DNA from: CAVQXR01 sp046330455 | GTDB lineage: Bacteria > Actinomycetota > Thermoleophilia > Gaiellales > Gaiellaceae | Assembly (NCBI GenBank): GCA_046330455.1 | Contig: JAXLSU010000005.1 | Location: forward strand, 62,001-126,000 | Length of the DNA stretch: 64,000 nucleotides | Reading direction: 5' to 3' | In this document: positions 1 through 8,311 of the stretch, in pieces | Numbering within the stretch: position 1 is the stretch's first letter | How the letters are laid out: every line of letters begins with the position of its first letter | Position numbers and translations under genes: made by a program | Notes under the pieces: model-generated | Databases searched by the model: none | What the model saw: only the letters and a program-made list of their open reading frames with translations | Told to the model about the DNA's origin: nothing

Positions 1-2
1 AC

Positions 3-455
3 CGGGTCGCCGTCGAGCTCGAGCCGTTCGGCCTGGGTGGTGAGCGCTACGCGCCGGAGCCGTCCGCGCCCGAGGCGGAGCTCGGCCTGACGCGGGTGGC
101 GTCCGGGACGATGTTCGAGCTCGCGTTCACCGCCCGGCTGCACGGCCCCTGCGTTCGGTGCCTCGCCCCCGCCGAGCTCTCCGTGCGCGTGCGGGATCGC
201 CAGTACCAGGCGGCGAGCCCGGAGGGGGATGAGACCGTCGTCCCGTATCTCGAGGACGACCGGCTCGACCTGTCCCGGTGGGCGCATGACGCGGTCGCGC
301 TCGAGGTCCCCGAGAAGATCCTCTGCCGCAGTGACTGCGCCGGGCTCTGCCCCGGGTGCGGCGCCAACCTGAATGTCGAGGCCTGCCGGTGCGAGCCGGC
401 CGGGGCCGATCCCCGCTGGGACAAGCTTGCCGAGCTCAGGGAGCGGCTCGCGTAG
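3..455 (+). CDS. YceD/DUF177 family protein (5' end outside window)
   Basis: The reading frame is open from the first bases of the window, so the start codon lies upstream and the gene is partial. The protein begins with an EPFGLGGERY-like segment and continues through LTRVASGTMFEL, FTARLHGPCVRCL and a C-terminal zinc-ribbon-like set of cysteines (CRSDCAGLCPGCG, then C). This is the usual layout of the DUF177/YceD family, which is commonly encoded just before rpmF and is linked to 23S rRNA metabolism. The precise biochemical role is not settled. An internal GTG at 96 is not the true start because conserved family sequence precedes it. The TAG stop lies inside a dispersed palindromic repeat. 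Confidence 0.9.
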   Translation, partial: RVAVELEPFGLGGERYAPEPSAPEAELGLTRVASGTMFELAFTARLHGPCVRCLAPAELSVRVRDRQYQAASPEGDETVVPYLEDDRLDLSRWAHDAVALEVPEKILCRSDCAGLCPGCGANLNVEACRCEPAGADPRWDKLAELRERLA

Positions 456-476
456 GGGCCGGATCTCATCCGGCCC
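452..476. repeat. Dispersed palindromic repeat, copy 1 (GGGATCTCATCCC type)
   Basis: An imperfect palindrome with arms GTAGGGGCCGGAT and ATCCGGCCC around a TCTC centre. The same element recurs at 6888-6912, 6942-6960, 7004-7030, 10802-10826, 10848-10871 (inverted) and 21907-21929 (inverted). This copy contains the TAG stop of the YceD gene. Confidence 0.8.
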
Positions 477-604
477 GACCCGTGACCGCCCGCTTCGCGG
501 GTTCCTGCGCGGGTCCGGCCCGGCCGAGGCGTCCGCTCAGCCGCGAGGGCCGCGGAGCCTGCACGCCGGTGCGCCTTCGCGTGCAGGTATACTCGTCCCT
601 TCGT

Positions 605-793
605 ATGGCCGTTCCGAAGCGAAAGACCTCGAAGGCACGGCGGGACAAGCGCCGGACGCACGTCAAGCTGAAGCTCGCGTCCGTCGTAGAGTGCCCGCAG
701 TGCCACAAGCCGAAGCGCCCGCACCACGTCTGCCCGACCTGCGGCACCTACAAGGGCCGTGAGGTCGAGCCACTCGAGACGCCGGCTCCCTAG
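605..793 (+). CDS. rpmF: Large ribosomal subunit protein bL32
   Basis: A 62-residue ribosomal protein starting MAVPKRKTSKARRDKRR, the characteristic bL32 N-terminus. Four cysteines follow in two pairs (CPQCHKPKRPHHVC and CPTC), so this is the zinc-ribbon (C+) form. It lies between YceD and plsX, a very widespread arrangement. The ATG at 605 is chosen because the conserved MAVPKRK motif starts there; longer in-frame extensions upstream are unconserved. It acts in the 50S subunit near the peptidyl-transferase region. Confidence 0.97.
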   Translation: MAVPKRKTSKARRDKRRTHVKLKLASVVECPQCHKPKRPHHVCPTCGTYKGREVEPLETPAP

Positions 794-796
794 GCG

Positions 797-1792
797 ATGC
801 CAACCGTCCGAGTCGCCGTCGACGCGATGGGCGGTGACCGCGCGCCGGATGAGATCGTCGCCGGTGCCCGGGAGGCTCGGATCCCCGGCATCGAGCCGGT
901 GCTGTTCGGCCCCCGCGAGCTGATCCAGCCCCTGGCGCCCGATCTCGAGGTCGTCCACGCCCCGACGGTCGTCCGGATGCACGAGAACCCGGCCGACGCG
1001 GCCCGGGAGAAGCGCGACAGCTCCCTGTTCGCGGCGTGTCGCGCCGTGGGGCAAGGAGACGCCGACGTCGTCGTGTCCGCGGGAAACACCGGGGGCATGC
1101 TCGCCGCCGGCCTGCTCGAGATCGGCCGGCTTCCGGAGGTGAGCCGGCCGGCGATCGCGGCTCCGATCCCGGCGCGGCGCGGGCCCTCCGTCCTCATCGA
1201 CGCCGGCGCGAACGCCGATGCCCGGGCCGAGCATCTGCTCCAGTTCGCCCACATGGGGGCGATCTTCGTCGAGGAGATCCTCGGCACGCGCGACCCGACG
1301 GTGGCGCTGCTCTCGATCGGGGAGGAGCCCGGCAAGGGGAACCGGCTCGCCCGGGACTCCTTCCGGCTGCTCGCCGCCGACGAGCGCCTGCGCTTCATCG
1401 GGAACATGGAGGGCCGGCTCCTCCTCGAGGGCGGTGCGGACGTCGTCGTCTGCGACGGCTTCACAGGCAACGTCTCGCTGAAGGTGCTCGAGGGGACGAT
1501 CCGGACCGTGCTCGACGAGTTCCGCGAGGAGGTCGTCCGTACCAAGCGCGGGAAGGTGGGCGGCCTGCTGATCAGGCCGGCCGGGCGTGGCCTTCGCCGC
1601 CGGCTCGATCCCGACACGTACGGCGGCGGCTACCTGCTCGGTCTCAAGGGGCTCGGAGTCGTCGCGCACGGCAACTCGGGGCGGAGAGCGATCGTGAGCG
1701 CCATCCAGCTCGGGGCCCGGGGCGTCCAGGCCGGCGTCGTCCAGCGCCTCGCCGACCGCCTCGCGACCCAGGTCGGCGCCACCCAGGGGTAG
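797..1792 (+). CDS. plsX: Phosphate acyltransferase PlsX
   Basis: The 331-residue protein matches PlsX throughout. It has an N-terminal VAVDAMGGDRAPDEIV motif, a SAGNTGGMLAAG glycine-rich loop near residue 95, VLIDAGANADA near 133 and CDGFTGNVSLK near 220. PlsX converts acyl-ACP and phosphate to acyl-phosphate, the donor for PlsY in membrane phospholipid synthesis. It starts 3 bases after the rpmF stop, so the two are co-transcribed, and acpP, whose product carries its substrate, follows. Length is typical of the family. Confidence 0.96.
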   Translation: MPTVRVAVDAMGGDRAPDEIVAGAREARIPGIEPVLFGPRELIQPLAPDLEVVHAPTVVRMHENPADAAREKRDSSLFAACRAVGQGDADVVVSAGNTGGMLAAGLLEIGRLPEVSRPAIAAPIPARRGPSVLIDAGANADARAEHLLQFAHMGAIFVEEILGTRDPTVALLSIGEEPGKGNRLARDSFRLLAADERLRFIGNMEGRLLLEGGADVVVCDGFTGNVSLKVLEGTIRTVLDEFREEVVRTKRGKVGGLLIRPAGRGLRRRLDPDTYGGGYLLGLKGLGVVAHGNSGRRAIVSAIQLGARGVQAGVVQRLADRLATQVGATQG

Positions 1793-1881
1793 GGTGCTCT
1801 ACCCGCCCGCGCCGCCGTGGTACCATCCGGCGTCCGCCGTCGGCGGGGCCTGGTCATCGAGACGAAAGGGAGACGGGGGGC

Positions 1882-2127
1882 ATGGCAGCTTCGCGCGAGG
1901 AGATCTTCGAGCAGGTCAAGGAGGTGCTCGTCGAGAAGCTCGGCGTCGACGAGAGCGAGATCGTCGAGGCGGCCTCCTTCCAGGCGGATCTCGACGCCGA
2001 TTCCCTCGACCTCGTGGAGCTGATCATGGAGCTCGAGGACAGGTTCGGCGTCAAGATCCCGAACGAGGACGCCGAGAAGATCCAGACCGTCGGACAGGCC
2101 GTCGACTACGTCTCCGAGCGAAGCTAG
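1882..2127 (+). CDS. acpP: Acyl carrier protein
   Basis: An 81-residue acidic helical protein with the phosphopantetheine attachment motif DADSLDLVEL; the modified serine is residue 41. The downstream helix (MELEDRFGVKIPNEDAEK) is also canonical. It shuttles acyl chains in type II fatty acid synthesis. The ATG at 1882 follows a purine-rich GGGAGACGGGGGG stretch that serves as ribosome binding site. It sits between plsX and rnc, the common order. The TAG stop is followed directly by rnc coding sequence in another frame (see rnc). Confidence 0.97.
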   Translation: MAASREEIFEQVKEVLVEKLGVDESEIVEAASFQADLDADSLDLVELIMELEDRFGVKIPNEDAEKIQTVGQAVDYVSERS

Positions 2128-2818
2128 CCCTGGCGACGAGACCGAGCTCGCCGAGCTCGTCGAGCTGATCGAGACGCTCGCGCCGCCGCTGCGCGAGCGG
2201 GCGTTTACCCACCCGTCGTTCGTCGACGACCGCTGGCAGTCGTACGAGCGCCTCGAGTTCCTGGGCGACAGCGTCCTCGACCTCGCGATCGCACAGGCCC
2301 TCTACGACCGGTTCCCGGAGTTCTCGGAGGGTCGGCTGACCAAGGCGTGGGCCTACGTCGTCAGCCGGGCGAGCTGCGCGGAGGTCGGCCGCGCGCTCGG
2401 GCTCGGCCAGCGGCTGCGGGAGGGAGCCAGCGCACCGAGCGAGGCGGAGCTCGAGCGGCTCGGGCGCAACCGCAACGTCCTCGCCGCTCTCGTCGAGGCG
2501 GTGCTCGGCGCTCTCTACCTCGAGCACGGCTTCGAGCCGATCAGGCCGGCGATCGTCGCCGCGTTCGCCGAGCAGCTCGAGTACGCGGTGACGAGTCACG
2601 TCGACTACAAGACCGAGCTCCAGGAGGAGCTTGCCCGCAGCTCGCGCCAGGTGAGCTACTCGGTGGTCGAGATCGGTGGCCCACCGCACGAGCGGACGTT
2701 CACCTGCGCCGCGACGATCGGCGGCGAGCGGTTCGGGACCGGCACCGGCCCGTCGAAGAAGGCCGCCGAGCAGGATGCCGCCCGTCAGGCGCTCGAGCGG
2801 GCAAGGCTCCGCGGCTGA
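2126..2818 (+). CDS. rnc: Ribonuclease III, start codon unresolved
   Basis: The frame encodes the RNase III signature ERLEFLGDSVLDLAIA (about 2246-2293), the second acidic site NVLAALVEAVLGALYL (about 2474-2521) and a C-terminal double-stranded-RNA-binding domain ending near GPSKKAAEQDAARQAL. It processes rRNA precursors and other duplex RNAs. The frame is open from 2024, yet no ATG, GTG or TTG occurs upstream of the catalytic motif; the first is a GTG at 2501, far too late. Candidates are a non-standard codon (for example CTG 2165), a +1 slip from the end of acpP, or a sequence error. The coordinate given is the first codon beyond the acpP stop in this frame, not a proven start. Confidence 0.85.
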   Translation, partial: SPGDETELAELVELIETLAPPLRERAFTHPSFVDDRWQSYERLEFLGDSVLDLAIAQALYDRFPEFSEGRLTKAWAYVVSRASCAEVGRALGLGQRLREGASAPSEAELERLGRNRNVLAALVEAVLGALYLEHGFEPIRPAIVAAFAEQLEYAVTSHVDYKTELQEELARSSRQVSYSVVEIGGPPHERTFTCAATIGGERFGTGTGPSKKAAEQDAARQALERARLRG

Positions 2819-3135
2819 GCAGGCGGCTTGGCCGCCTGCGACCCGCGTAGGAGCGGCCCGGAGGGCCGCGTTTACGGTCTCCGCGGCTGACGGCCCGGCT
2901 CGGCCGGGCCGGACCCGCGTAGGAGCGGCCCGGAGGGCCGCGTTTACGGTCTCCGCGGCCCACTCCGCAGCGGACGGCGAAGCCAGGATCTCCGCGGCTG
3001 AGAGGCGGCTCGCCGCGACCGCGTAGGAGGGGCCGCGTTTGTCTCCGCGGCTGACGGCGGCTCGGCGCCGGACCGCGTAGGAGCGGCCCGGAGGGCCCGT
3101 TCGGTCTCCGCGGCTGACGGCCCGGCTCGGCCGCC
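2819..3135. repeat. Intergenic array of about 70-bp GC-rich repeats
   Basis: The gap between rnc and smc holds four related units at about 2840-2887, 2912-2959, 3016-3055 and 3071-3120. Each carries GACCCGCGTAGGAGCGG, then GGAGGGCCGCGTTTACGG, then TCTCCGCGGCTGACGG. The first two are nearly identical; the third and fourth carry deletions. A diverged fifth unit lies after ffh at about 10336-10450. No coding potential is convincing here. Confidence 0.8.
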
Positions 3136-3160
3136 GTCGGCGCGGTGTCGGACTGGCGGT

Positions 3161-5928
3161 GTGCATCTGCGGTCGATCAAGATCGGCTTCAATCGTTCCC
3201 GGACCCCGTCGAGGTTCGCCTCGAGCCGGGGGTGGCCGTCGTCGTCGGGCCGAACGGCTCGGGCAAGTCGAACGTGGCCGACGCGATCGTCTGGGCCGCC
3301 GGGAGCCTCGCTCCGAGCGCGCTGCGCGCCGAGAAGGCCGACGACGTCCTCTTTGCGGGGGCGGCTGGGCGGACCGGCGCCGACCATTGCGAGGTCGAGC
3401 TGGTCTTCGACAACGAGGACGGCACCGGGCCGCTCCCGTACTCCGAGCTCTCCGTGATCCGGAGGCTCCAGCGGGGAGGGGAAGGCCACTACCTCGTGAA
3501 TCGTGCCGTGGTCAGGCGGACCGACGTGCTCGAGCTGCTCGCCGACGCGGGCCTGGGCCACGAGATGCATGCGATCATCGGCCAGGGCCGGGTGGAGCGC
3601 GTCCTCTCGTCGAAGCCGGCCGAACGGCGCGCGCTGATCGAGGAGGCCGCGGGCCTCGGGAGCTTCAAGGCCCGGCGCCACCGGGCCGAGCTGAAGCTGG
3701 AACGCGTCGGCCACCAGGTCGAGCGGGCGCGCTCGCTCGAGGACGAGGCCCGAAAGCGGATCCGGCCGCTCGCGCTCCAGGCGACCGCGGCCGAGCGGGC
3801 GCAGAAGCTCGGGGAGGAGCTCGAGCAGCTACGGGTGAGACTCGGTGCTGCCCGGCTGTTCGGGCTCGAGGCGCGGCTCGCCGGTCTCGAGGAGCAGCGG
3901 GCGACCGCCCAGGCGGCACGGCGACGCGAGGACGAGCGCCTAGAGGGGCTGCTCGGGGAGCGCCGCAATGCGGAGGAGGAGCTCGAGCGCGCCGCCAGGC
4001 GCCACGAGCAGGCGACGGCCGGGCTCTACCGGTTGCGGAGCGGTGTCGAACGGCTCGGGCTGCGGCGTGAGAACGCCGAGGGGCTCGTGGCGGGGCTCCG
4101 CCCGGAGGCCGAGCGGGCACGCCGGCTTGCGGACGCGCCGCGTGACGAATCCCCACTCGAGGAGCTCGTCGCCGCCGAGCACGAGCTCGCGGAGGCCGGG
4201 AAGCGTTCCCGGGCGGCGCTCGAGGAGCGCGAGCGGCTCGAGACCACGGCCCGGCTCGCCGAGGAGCGCCTGAGAGCGCTCGAGCGGAGCCTCGCCGAGC
4301 GTGAGGGGCTGCCCCCGGCCGCCAGGGCGCTCGCCGACGCGGGCGAGCGGCTCGCGCTCGCTGCGCTCGACGTCGACCCGGGCTTCGAGCGTGCGGTCGC
4401 GGCTGCCCTGTTCGTCCGCGCCGCGGCCGTGATGGCGGACGACCCGCCGAGTGCGTTCCGGCTCGCGGAACGGGCCCGGAGCGAGGGGCTCGGCTCGCTC
4501 GTCGTGCTCCTGCCCGGGCGGAGCGAGAGCCCGTCGGGATCGGAGCCCGCCGTCCCCGGGGCCGAGCGCCTCTCGGGTCACGTCCGCGCGCTTGCGGGCG
4601 GGGAGAGGGTCGTACGCGCGCTCGAGAACGTCTGGGTCGTCGAGCCCGACGAGCTGGCCCGCGTCGAGACGGGGATCGCGGTGACCCGCGAGGGGCACGG
4701 CTTCGATCCGGCCCGCGGCGAGCTGTGGTTCGCCGGCGTGGCCGCCGAGACGGTGATGCTCGAGCTGCAGGCGAGGCAGCGGGCGCTCGCCGCCGAGGTC
4801 GTGGAGCTGCGTGCCCAGGCCGCCGCTGCGGCCACGACCGCCGGCGAGGTCTTCGGGCGCGAGCGGGCCGCGCGCGAGCGGGTCACGAGCGCGAGAGCGT
4901 CCGTGGCCCTGATGCCGCCGCGGGTCGATCCGGCCGAGGCCGAGCAGCTCGAGCTGCTGGCCGGCGCGGCCGAGCGTCTGCTCGCGATCCTGTCTGCGTG
5001 TGCCGAGACCGGGACCCGGTTCGAAGCGCCCCTGCAGGCGAGGGTCGACGCGGGCGCGGAGACGGCCGCGGCCGCGGGCGAGGCGCTGCGCCGGCTCGGC
5101 GCCCAGGAGTCCGAGCTGCGACGGGCGGCCTCCGAGGCCGCTCAGCGCGTCTCCGAGGTCGAGATCGAGGCGGCCAGGGCGGGTGCCGAGCGCGACGACG
5201 TGCTCGGGCGGCTTCCGGAGGGCACGGTGGCCGAGGAGCTTCCCGACGAGGCCCGCGAGGAGCTGGCAACGCGGCGGGAGCGGCTCGAGAAGCGCCGGGA
5301 GGCGCTCGGGCAGGTCAACCCGCTCGCGGCCGAGGAGCTCGAGCGCGAGCGGGCCCGGCTCGCCGAGCTCGCCGAGCAGCGCGAGGATCTGGAGCGCTCC
5401 CTCGCCGAGCTGGAGCAGCTGCGCGCCGAGTTGACGGAGACCGTGGAGCGGCGCTTCGAGGAGACGTATGCAGCCGTGGAAGAGCACTTCGCCGAGGTGG
5501 CCTCCGCGCTCTTCCCGGGCGGTGAAGGGCGGCTGCGGCTGACGATCCCGGAGGACGAGGGGGAGGAGCCCGGGGTGGAGGTCGAGCTGCGACCGGCCGG
5601 CAAGCGCATCACGCGGCTCTCGCTGCTCTCGGGGGGCGAGAAGGCCCTCGGCGCGCTCTCGTTCCTGTTTGCGCTGTTCCTCGCGCGACCGTGCCCCTTC
5701 TACCTGCTCGACGAGGTCGAGGCCGCGCTCGACGACACGAACATCGGCCGCTTCGTCGAGCTGCTGCGCCGCTATGCAGACCGGGCGCAGTTCATCGTCA
5801 TCACCCATCAGAAACGGACGATGGAGGCCGCCGATATCCTCTACGGGGTCACGATGGCCTCCGACGGTGTCTCGCAGATCGTCTCGAAGCGGCTCCGCAC
5901 GGGCCAGGCGGAGGCGGTCTCCGCGTGA
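3161..5928 (+). CDS. smc: Chromosome segregation SMC protein, apparent frameshift near start
   Basis: The protein shows an SMC ATPase layout: Walker A GPNGSGKSN (about 3247), N-terminal coiled coil, a hinge (about 4300-4560), C-terminal coil, signature LSLLSGGEKALGA (about 5617), Walker B YLLDEVEAALDD (about 5701) and ITHQKRTM. SMC condenses and segregates the chromosome with ScpA/ScpB. The expected N-terminus is split. GTG 3161 gives VHLRSIKIGF in one frame, while SFPDPVEVRLEPG continues in the next. One missing base at about 3192 (GGCTTCAA then TCG, where GGCTTCAAG encodes GFK) explains this. At about 920 residues it is shorter than most SMCs (about 1,150-1,200), implying shorter coils. A frame-intact alternative start is GTG 3145. 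Confidence 0.9.
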
Positions 5929-6887
5929 CGCGTACGTGGGCCGAGCTCCTCGGCGACGAGGAGCCGCAGGCCGAGGACGAGGAGGGTGGCCGGCGCCGGT
6001 TCGCCCGCCTTCGCAACGGTCTCTCGAAGAGCCGCCGGACGATCACGGGCGGGCTCACCGGCTGGCGATACGACCCGTCCGATCTCGAGTCGTGGGAGCA
6101 GCTCGAGGAGGTGCTGATCGGGGCCGACGTCGGCGTCTCGACGACGCAGGAGATCCTCGAGCTGCTCGAGAAGCGCCGCCCGAAGTCGAACGAGGAGGTG
6201 ATGGAGGGCCTCGAGATCGTGCTCTCCGAGCTCTCCGCGCCCGAGGAGGCGCCGCGGCTGCACCTCGACGCCCGGCCGTCCGTGATCCTCGTCGTCGGCG
6301 TGAACGGCGCCGGCAAGACGACGACGATCGGCAAGCTCGCCCGCCGGCTCGCCGACAGCGGCCGTTCGGTGCTCGTCGCGGCGGCCGACACCTATCGCGC
6401 CGCCGCCGACGAGCAGCTCGAGATCTGGGCACAGCGCGCGGGGGCCGACTACGTCGGCTCCACCCGGGGCGGCGACCCGGCCGCGGTCGCCTTCGACGCG
6501 ATCGCGGCTGCGGAGGCGCGCGGGCGGGACGTCGTGATCGTCGACACCGCGGGCCGGCTGCACACCCAGACGAACCTCATGGACGAGCTCGCGAAGGTCC
6601 GTCGCGTGATCGAGCAGCGCCTGGACGGCGCCCCGCACGAGACGCTGCTCGTCCTCGATGCGACGACGGGCCAGAACGGCCTGCGTCAGGCACAGCTGTT
6701 CGGCGAGGCGGTCGGAGTCACGGGCGTCGCGCTGACGAAGCTCGACGGCACCGCACGCGGGGGCATCGTCGTCGCGATCGGCCACGAGCTCGGTTTGCCG
6801 GTGAAGCTCGTCGGCGTCGGCGAGGGGCTCGACGACCTCCAGCCGTTCGACGCCGCGGAGTTCGCGAGGGCGCTCGTCACGGACTGA
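5925..6887 (+). CDS. ftsY: Signal recognition particle receptor FtsY
   Basis: A 320-residue SRP GTPase. An acidic N-terminal segment (ELLGDEEPQAEDEEGG) precedes the N domain, followed by the G domain with GVNGAGKTTTIGKLA (P-loop), DTYRAAADEQL, DTAGRLHTQ and TKLDGTARGG. The GVNGAGK loop and C-terminal FAxxLV-type ending separate it from Ffh, which is encoded at 8995. FtsY receives ribosome-SRP complexes at the membrane. The start is GTG 5925, overlapping the smc stop by 4 bases, so the genes are translationally coupled. Confidence 0.96.
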   Translation: MTRTWAELLGDEEPQAEDEEGGRRRFARLRNGLSKSRRTITGGLTGWRYDPSDLESWEQLEEVLIGADVGVSTTQEILELLEKRRPKSNEEVMEGLEIVLSELSAPEEAPRLHLDARPSVILVVGVNGAGKTTTIGKLARRLADSGRSVLVAAADTYRAAADEQLEIWAQRAGADYVGSTRGGDPAAVAFDAIAAAEARGRDVVIVDTAGRLHTQTNLMDELAKVRRVIEQRLDGAPHETLLVLDATTGQNGLRQAQLFGEAVGVTGVALTKLDGTARGGIVVAIGHELGLPVKLVGVGEGLDDLQPFDAAEFARALVTD

Positions 6888-7030
6888 GGGCCGGATGATA
6901 TCGGGCCCCTACGGGGATCCGTGGAATCTGGGCCGCGTCGTGTAGGGGCGGGATCTCATCGCGGCCGCCTCGCGCATGAGATCGGCGCCTTCCAGGTGGG
7001 GTTGTAGGGGCGGGATCTCATCCCGCCCGC
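6888..7030. repeat. Cluster of three dispersed palindromic repeats
   Basis: Three copies of the GTAGGGGCGGGAT / ATCCCGCCC palindrome lie between ftsY and the convergent small membrane gene: 6888-6912 (inverted and degenerate, GGGCCGGATGATATCGGGCC), 6942-6960 (followed by GCGGCCGCC) and 7004-7030 (complete). The last copy overlaps the 3' end of the minus-strand gene and provides its TGA stop. Positioned between convergent genes, these hairpins could act as bidirectional terminators. Confidence 0.75.
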
Positions 7031-7272
7031 CTTGCCAGCAGCCGGGCGCGGAGCCGGTGCAGGTAAGGCATCAGACCGTAGATCACGATCGGCACCGCGA
7101 TCGTCGCCAGGACGAAGGTGCGGAGGACCGGCGACATCGATCGCAGCCAGTCTCCGCACACGACATTGATGGCCGTCAGGGTGGGAAAGACGCAGAGCCA
7201 GATCATCAGGGCGAGCTGGTGCTTGCTCGGCGGCGGGATCCGTGCAGACTGGTTGTCATCGGCGCCTGTCAT
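7018..7272 (-). CDS. Small two-helix membrane protein
   Basis: An 84-residue protein with two predicted transmembrane helices (ALMIWLCVFPTLTAINVV and VLRTFVLATIAVPIVIYGLM). The WL-x-FP...LRT...VPIVIYGLMP pattern resembles the membrane tail found after antibiotic-biosynthesis-monooxygenase domains in COG3224-like proteins, but here it stands alone; that likeness is from memory and unverified. Its ATG overlaps the stop of the upstream flavoprotein gene by 4 bases, so they form one operon. Function unknown. Confidence 0.7.
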   Translation of the reverse strand: MTGADDNQSARIPPPSKHQLALMIWLCVFPTLTAINVVCGDWLRSMSPVLRTFVLATIAVPIVIYGLMPYLHRLRARLLARRAG

Positions 7273-8234
7273 GCACGTCCTTTCGGCGTCTTCTGGATGG
7301 TCGCTGTGTGCTCCCTTGCGGTCGGGCGCAGCAGGGCGTGGCGGACGTCTTCCTCGACGAGGTCGGCATTCATCGCGATTGCGGCCGCGGAGCCTTCACC
7401 CGCGGCGGTGATCACCTGTGCGCGCGGGTTGGCGGCATTGCCGGCTGCCCACACACCGGGCACGCTCGTTCGGCCTGTCGCATCGACTTCGAGAAGCCCG
7501 GCCTCGTCGACCCTGCAACCGAGTGATTCGCCGAGGCCGTCTGTCCGTGCGCGGACCGCCGGCCGGATGAAGACTGCGGCACGCCGAACGGCGCGCCCGT
7601 CCGTGAGCACGACAGCATCCAGGCGGTCGTCGACGACCGAGAGCCGGGCCACGCGGCCCTCGATGACGCGAATCCCTCGCGCCTGCAGCTCCGTCCGCTC
7701 CGTGTCCGTGATCGCGGAGTCGTGCACGAAGAAGGCAACATCGTCCGACCACTGGCGCAGTAGCTGTGCGTGGTCGACAGAGCCGGGGCCGACTCCGATC
7801 ACGCCGACCGGCTGGTCGCGAACCTCCCAGCCGTGGCAGTAGGGGCAATGGAGGAAGTCGCGTCCCCAGCGCTCCTGGGCGCCGGGCATGTCGGGCAGCG
7901 CGTCGACCGCGCCCATCGCGAGGAGCAGCCGCCGCGCAGTCAGGGTGCCTCCGCAGGCGAGCTGGAGCGTGAACCCGGCTGTGACTCCGACCACCCGGTC
8001 GTCGAGGAGCTCGACGCCGTAGCGGCGGACTTCCGCTCGCCCGGCTGCGAGGAGGTCGGCGGGCGGCATCCCGTCGCGCGAGAGAAAGCCGTGCATGTGC
8101 GCTGCAGGGGCGTTTCGGGGCGTGCCGTCATCGACGACAGCGACCCGGCGCCTCGCCCGGCCGAGAACGAGCGCCGCGCTCAACCCGGCGGCGCCGCCGC
8201 CGACCACCACCACGTCGTACGTCTCGGGCTCCAT
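7269..8234 (-). CDS. Thioredoxin-reductase-like FAD/NAD(P) oxidoreductase
   Basis: The protein begins YDVVVVGGGAAGLSAAL, the FAD-binding Rossmann motif. It carries HCPYCHGWE near residue 130, where thioredoxin reductases have their redox CxxC, then an NAD(P)-binding segment (VGVIGVGPGS) and a late GVWAAGNAANP FAD-contact motif. Such small flavoproteins reduce disulphide substrates with NAD(P)H; the exact partner here is unknown. ATG 8234 is preferred over the in-frame start at 8255 because the conserved fold begins immediately after it. It is divergent from the XRE-cupin regulator, which is the likely controller of this gene and the small membrane gene downstream. Confidence 0.88.
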   Translation of the reverse strand: MEPETYDVVVVGGGAAGLSAALVLGRARRRVAVVDDGTPRNAPAAHMHGFLSRDGMPPADLLAAGRAEVRRYGVELLDDRVVGVTAGFTLQLACGGTLTARRLLLAMGAVDALPDMPGAQERWGRDFLHCPYCHGWEVRDQPVGVIGVGPGSVDHAQLLRQWSDDVAFFVHDSAITDTERTELQARGIRVIEGRVARLSVVDDRLDAVVLTDGRAVRRAAVFIRPAVRARTDGLGESLGCRVDEAGLLEVDATGRTSVPGVWAAGNAANPRAQVITAAGEGSAAAIAMNADLVEEDVRHALLRPTAREHTATIQKTPKGRA

Positions 8235-8311
8235 GGAGCGAGGGTGCACGAGCACCGCCGCGCCGGCCAGTTTCGTTGCCGGTTCCGGGAAGCGGTAGTA
8301 GCGTGGTCAGC

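Noticed and set aside
2105..2170. Programmed +1 frameshift making an ACP-RNase III fusion
   Set aside because: The AGC TAG C context lacks the upstream Shine-Dalgarno-like stimulator and slippery codon of known +1 sites. It is kept only as one of three explanations for the missing rnc start.
2840..3120. CRISPR-like repeat between rnc and smc
   Set aside because: Units vary in length and carry deletions, the inter-unit sequence is itself related, and no cas gene is present.
3940..5808. 622-residue antisense frame within smc
   Set aside because: Leu/Arg/Gly-rich mirror of the coiled-coil codons; the sense strand contains the SMC hinge and ATPase signatures.
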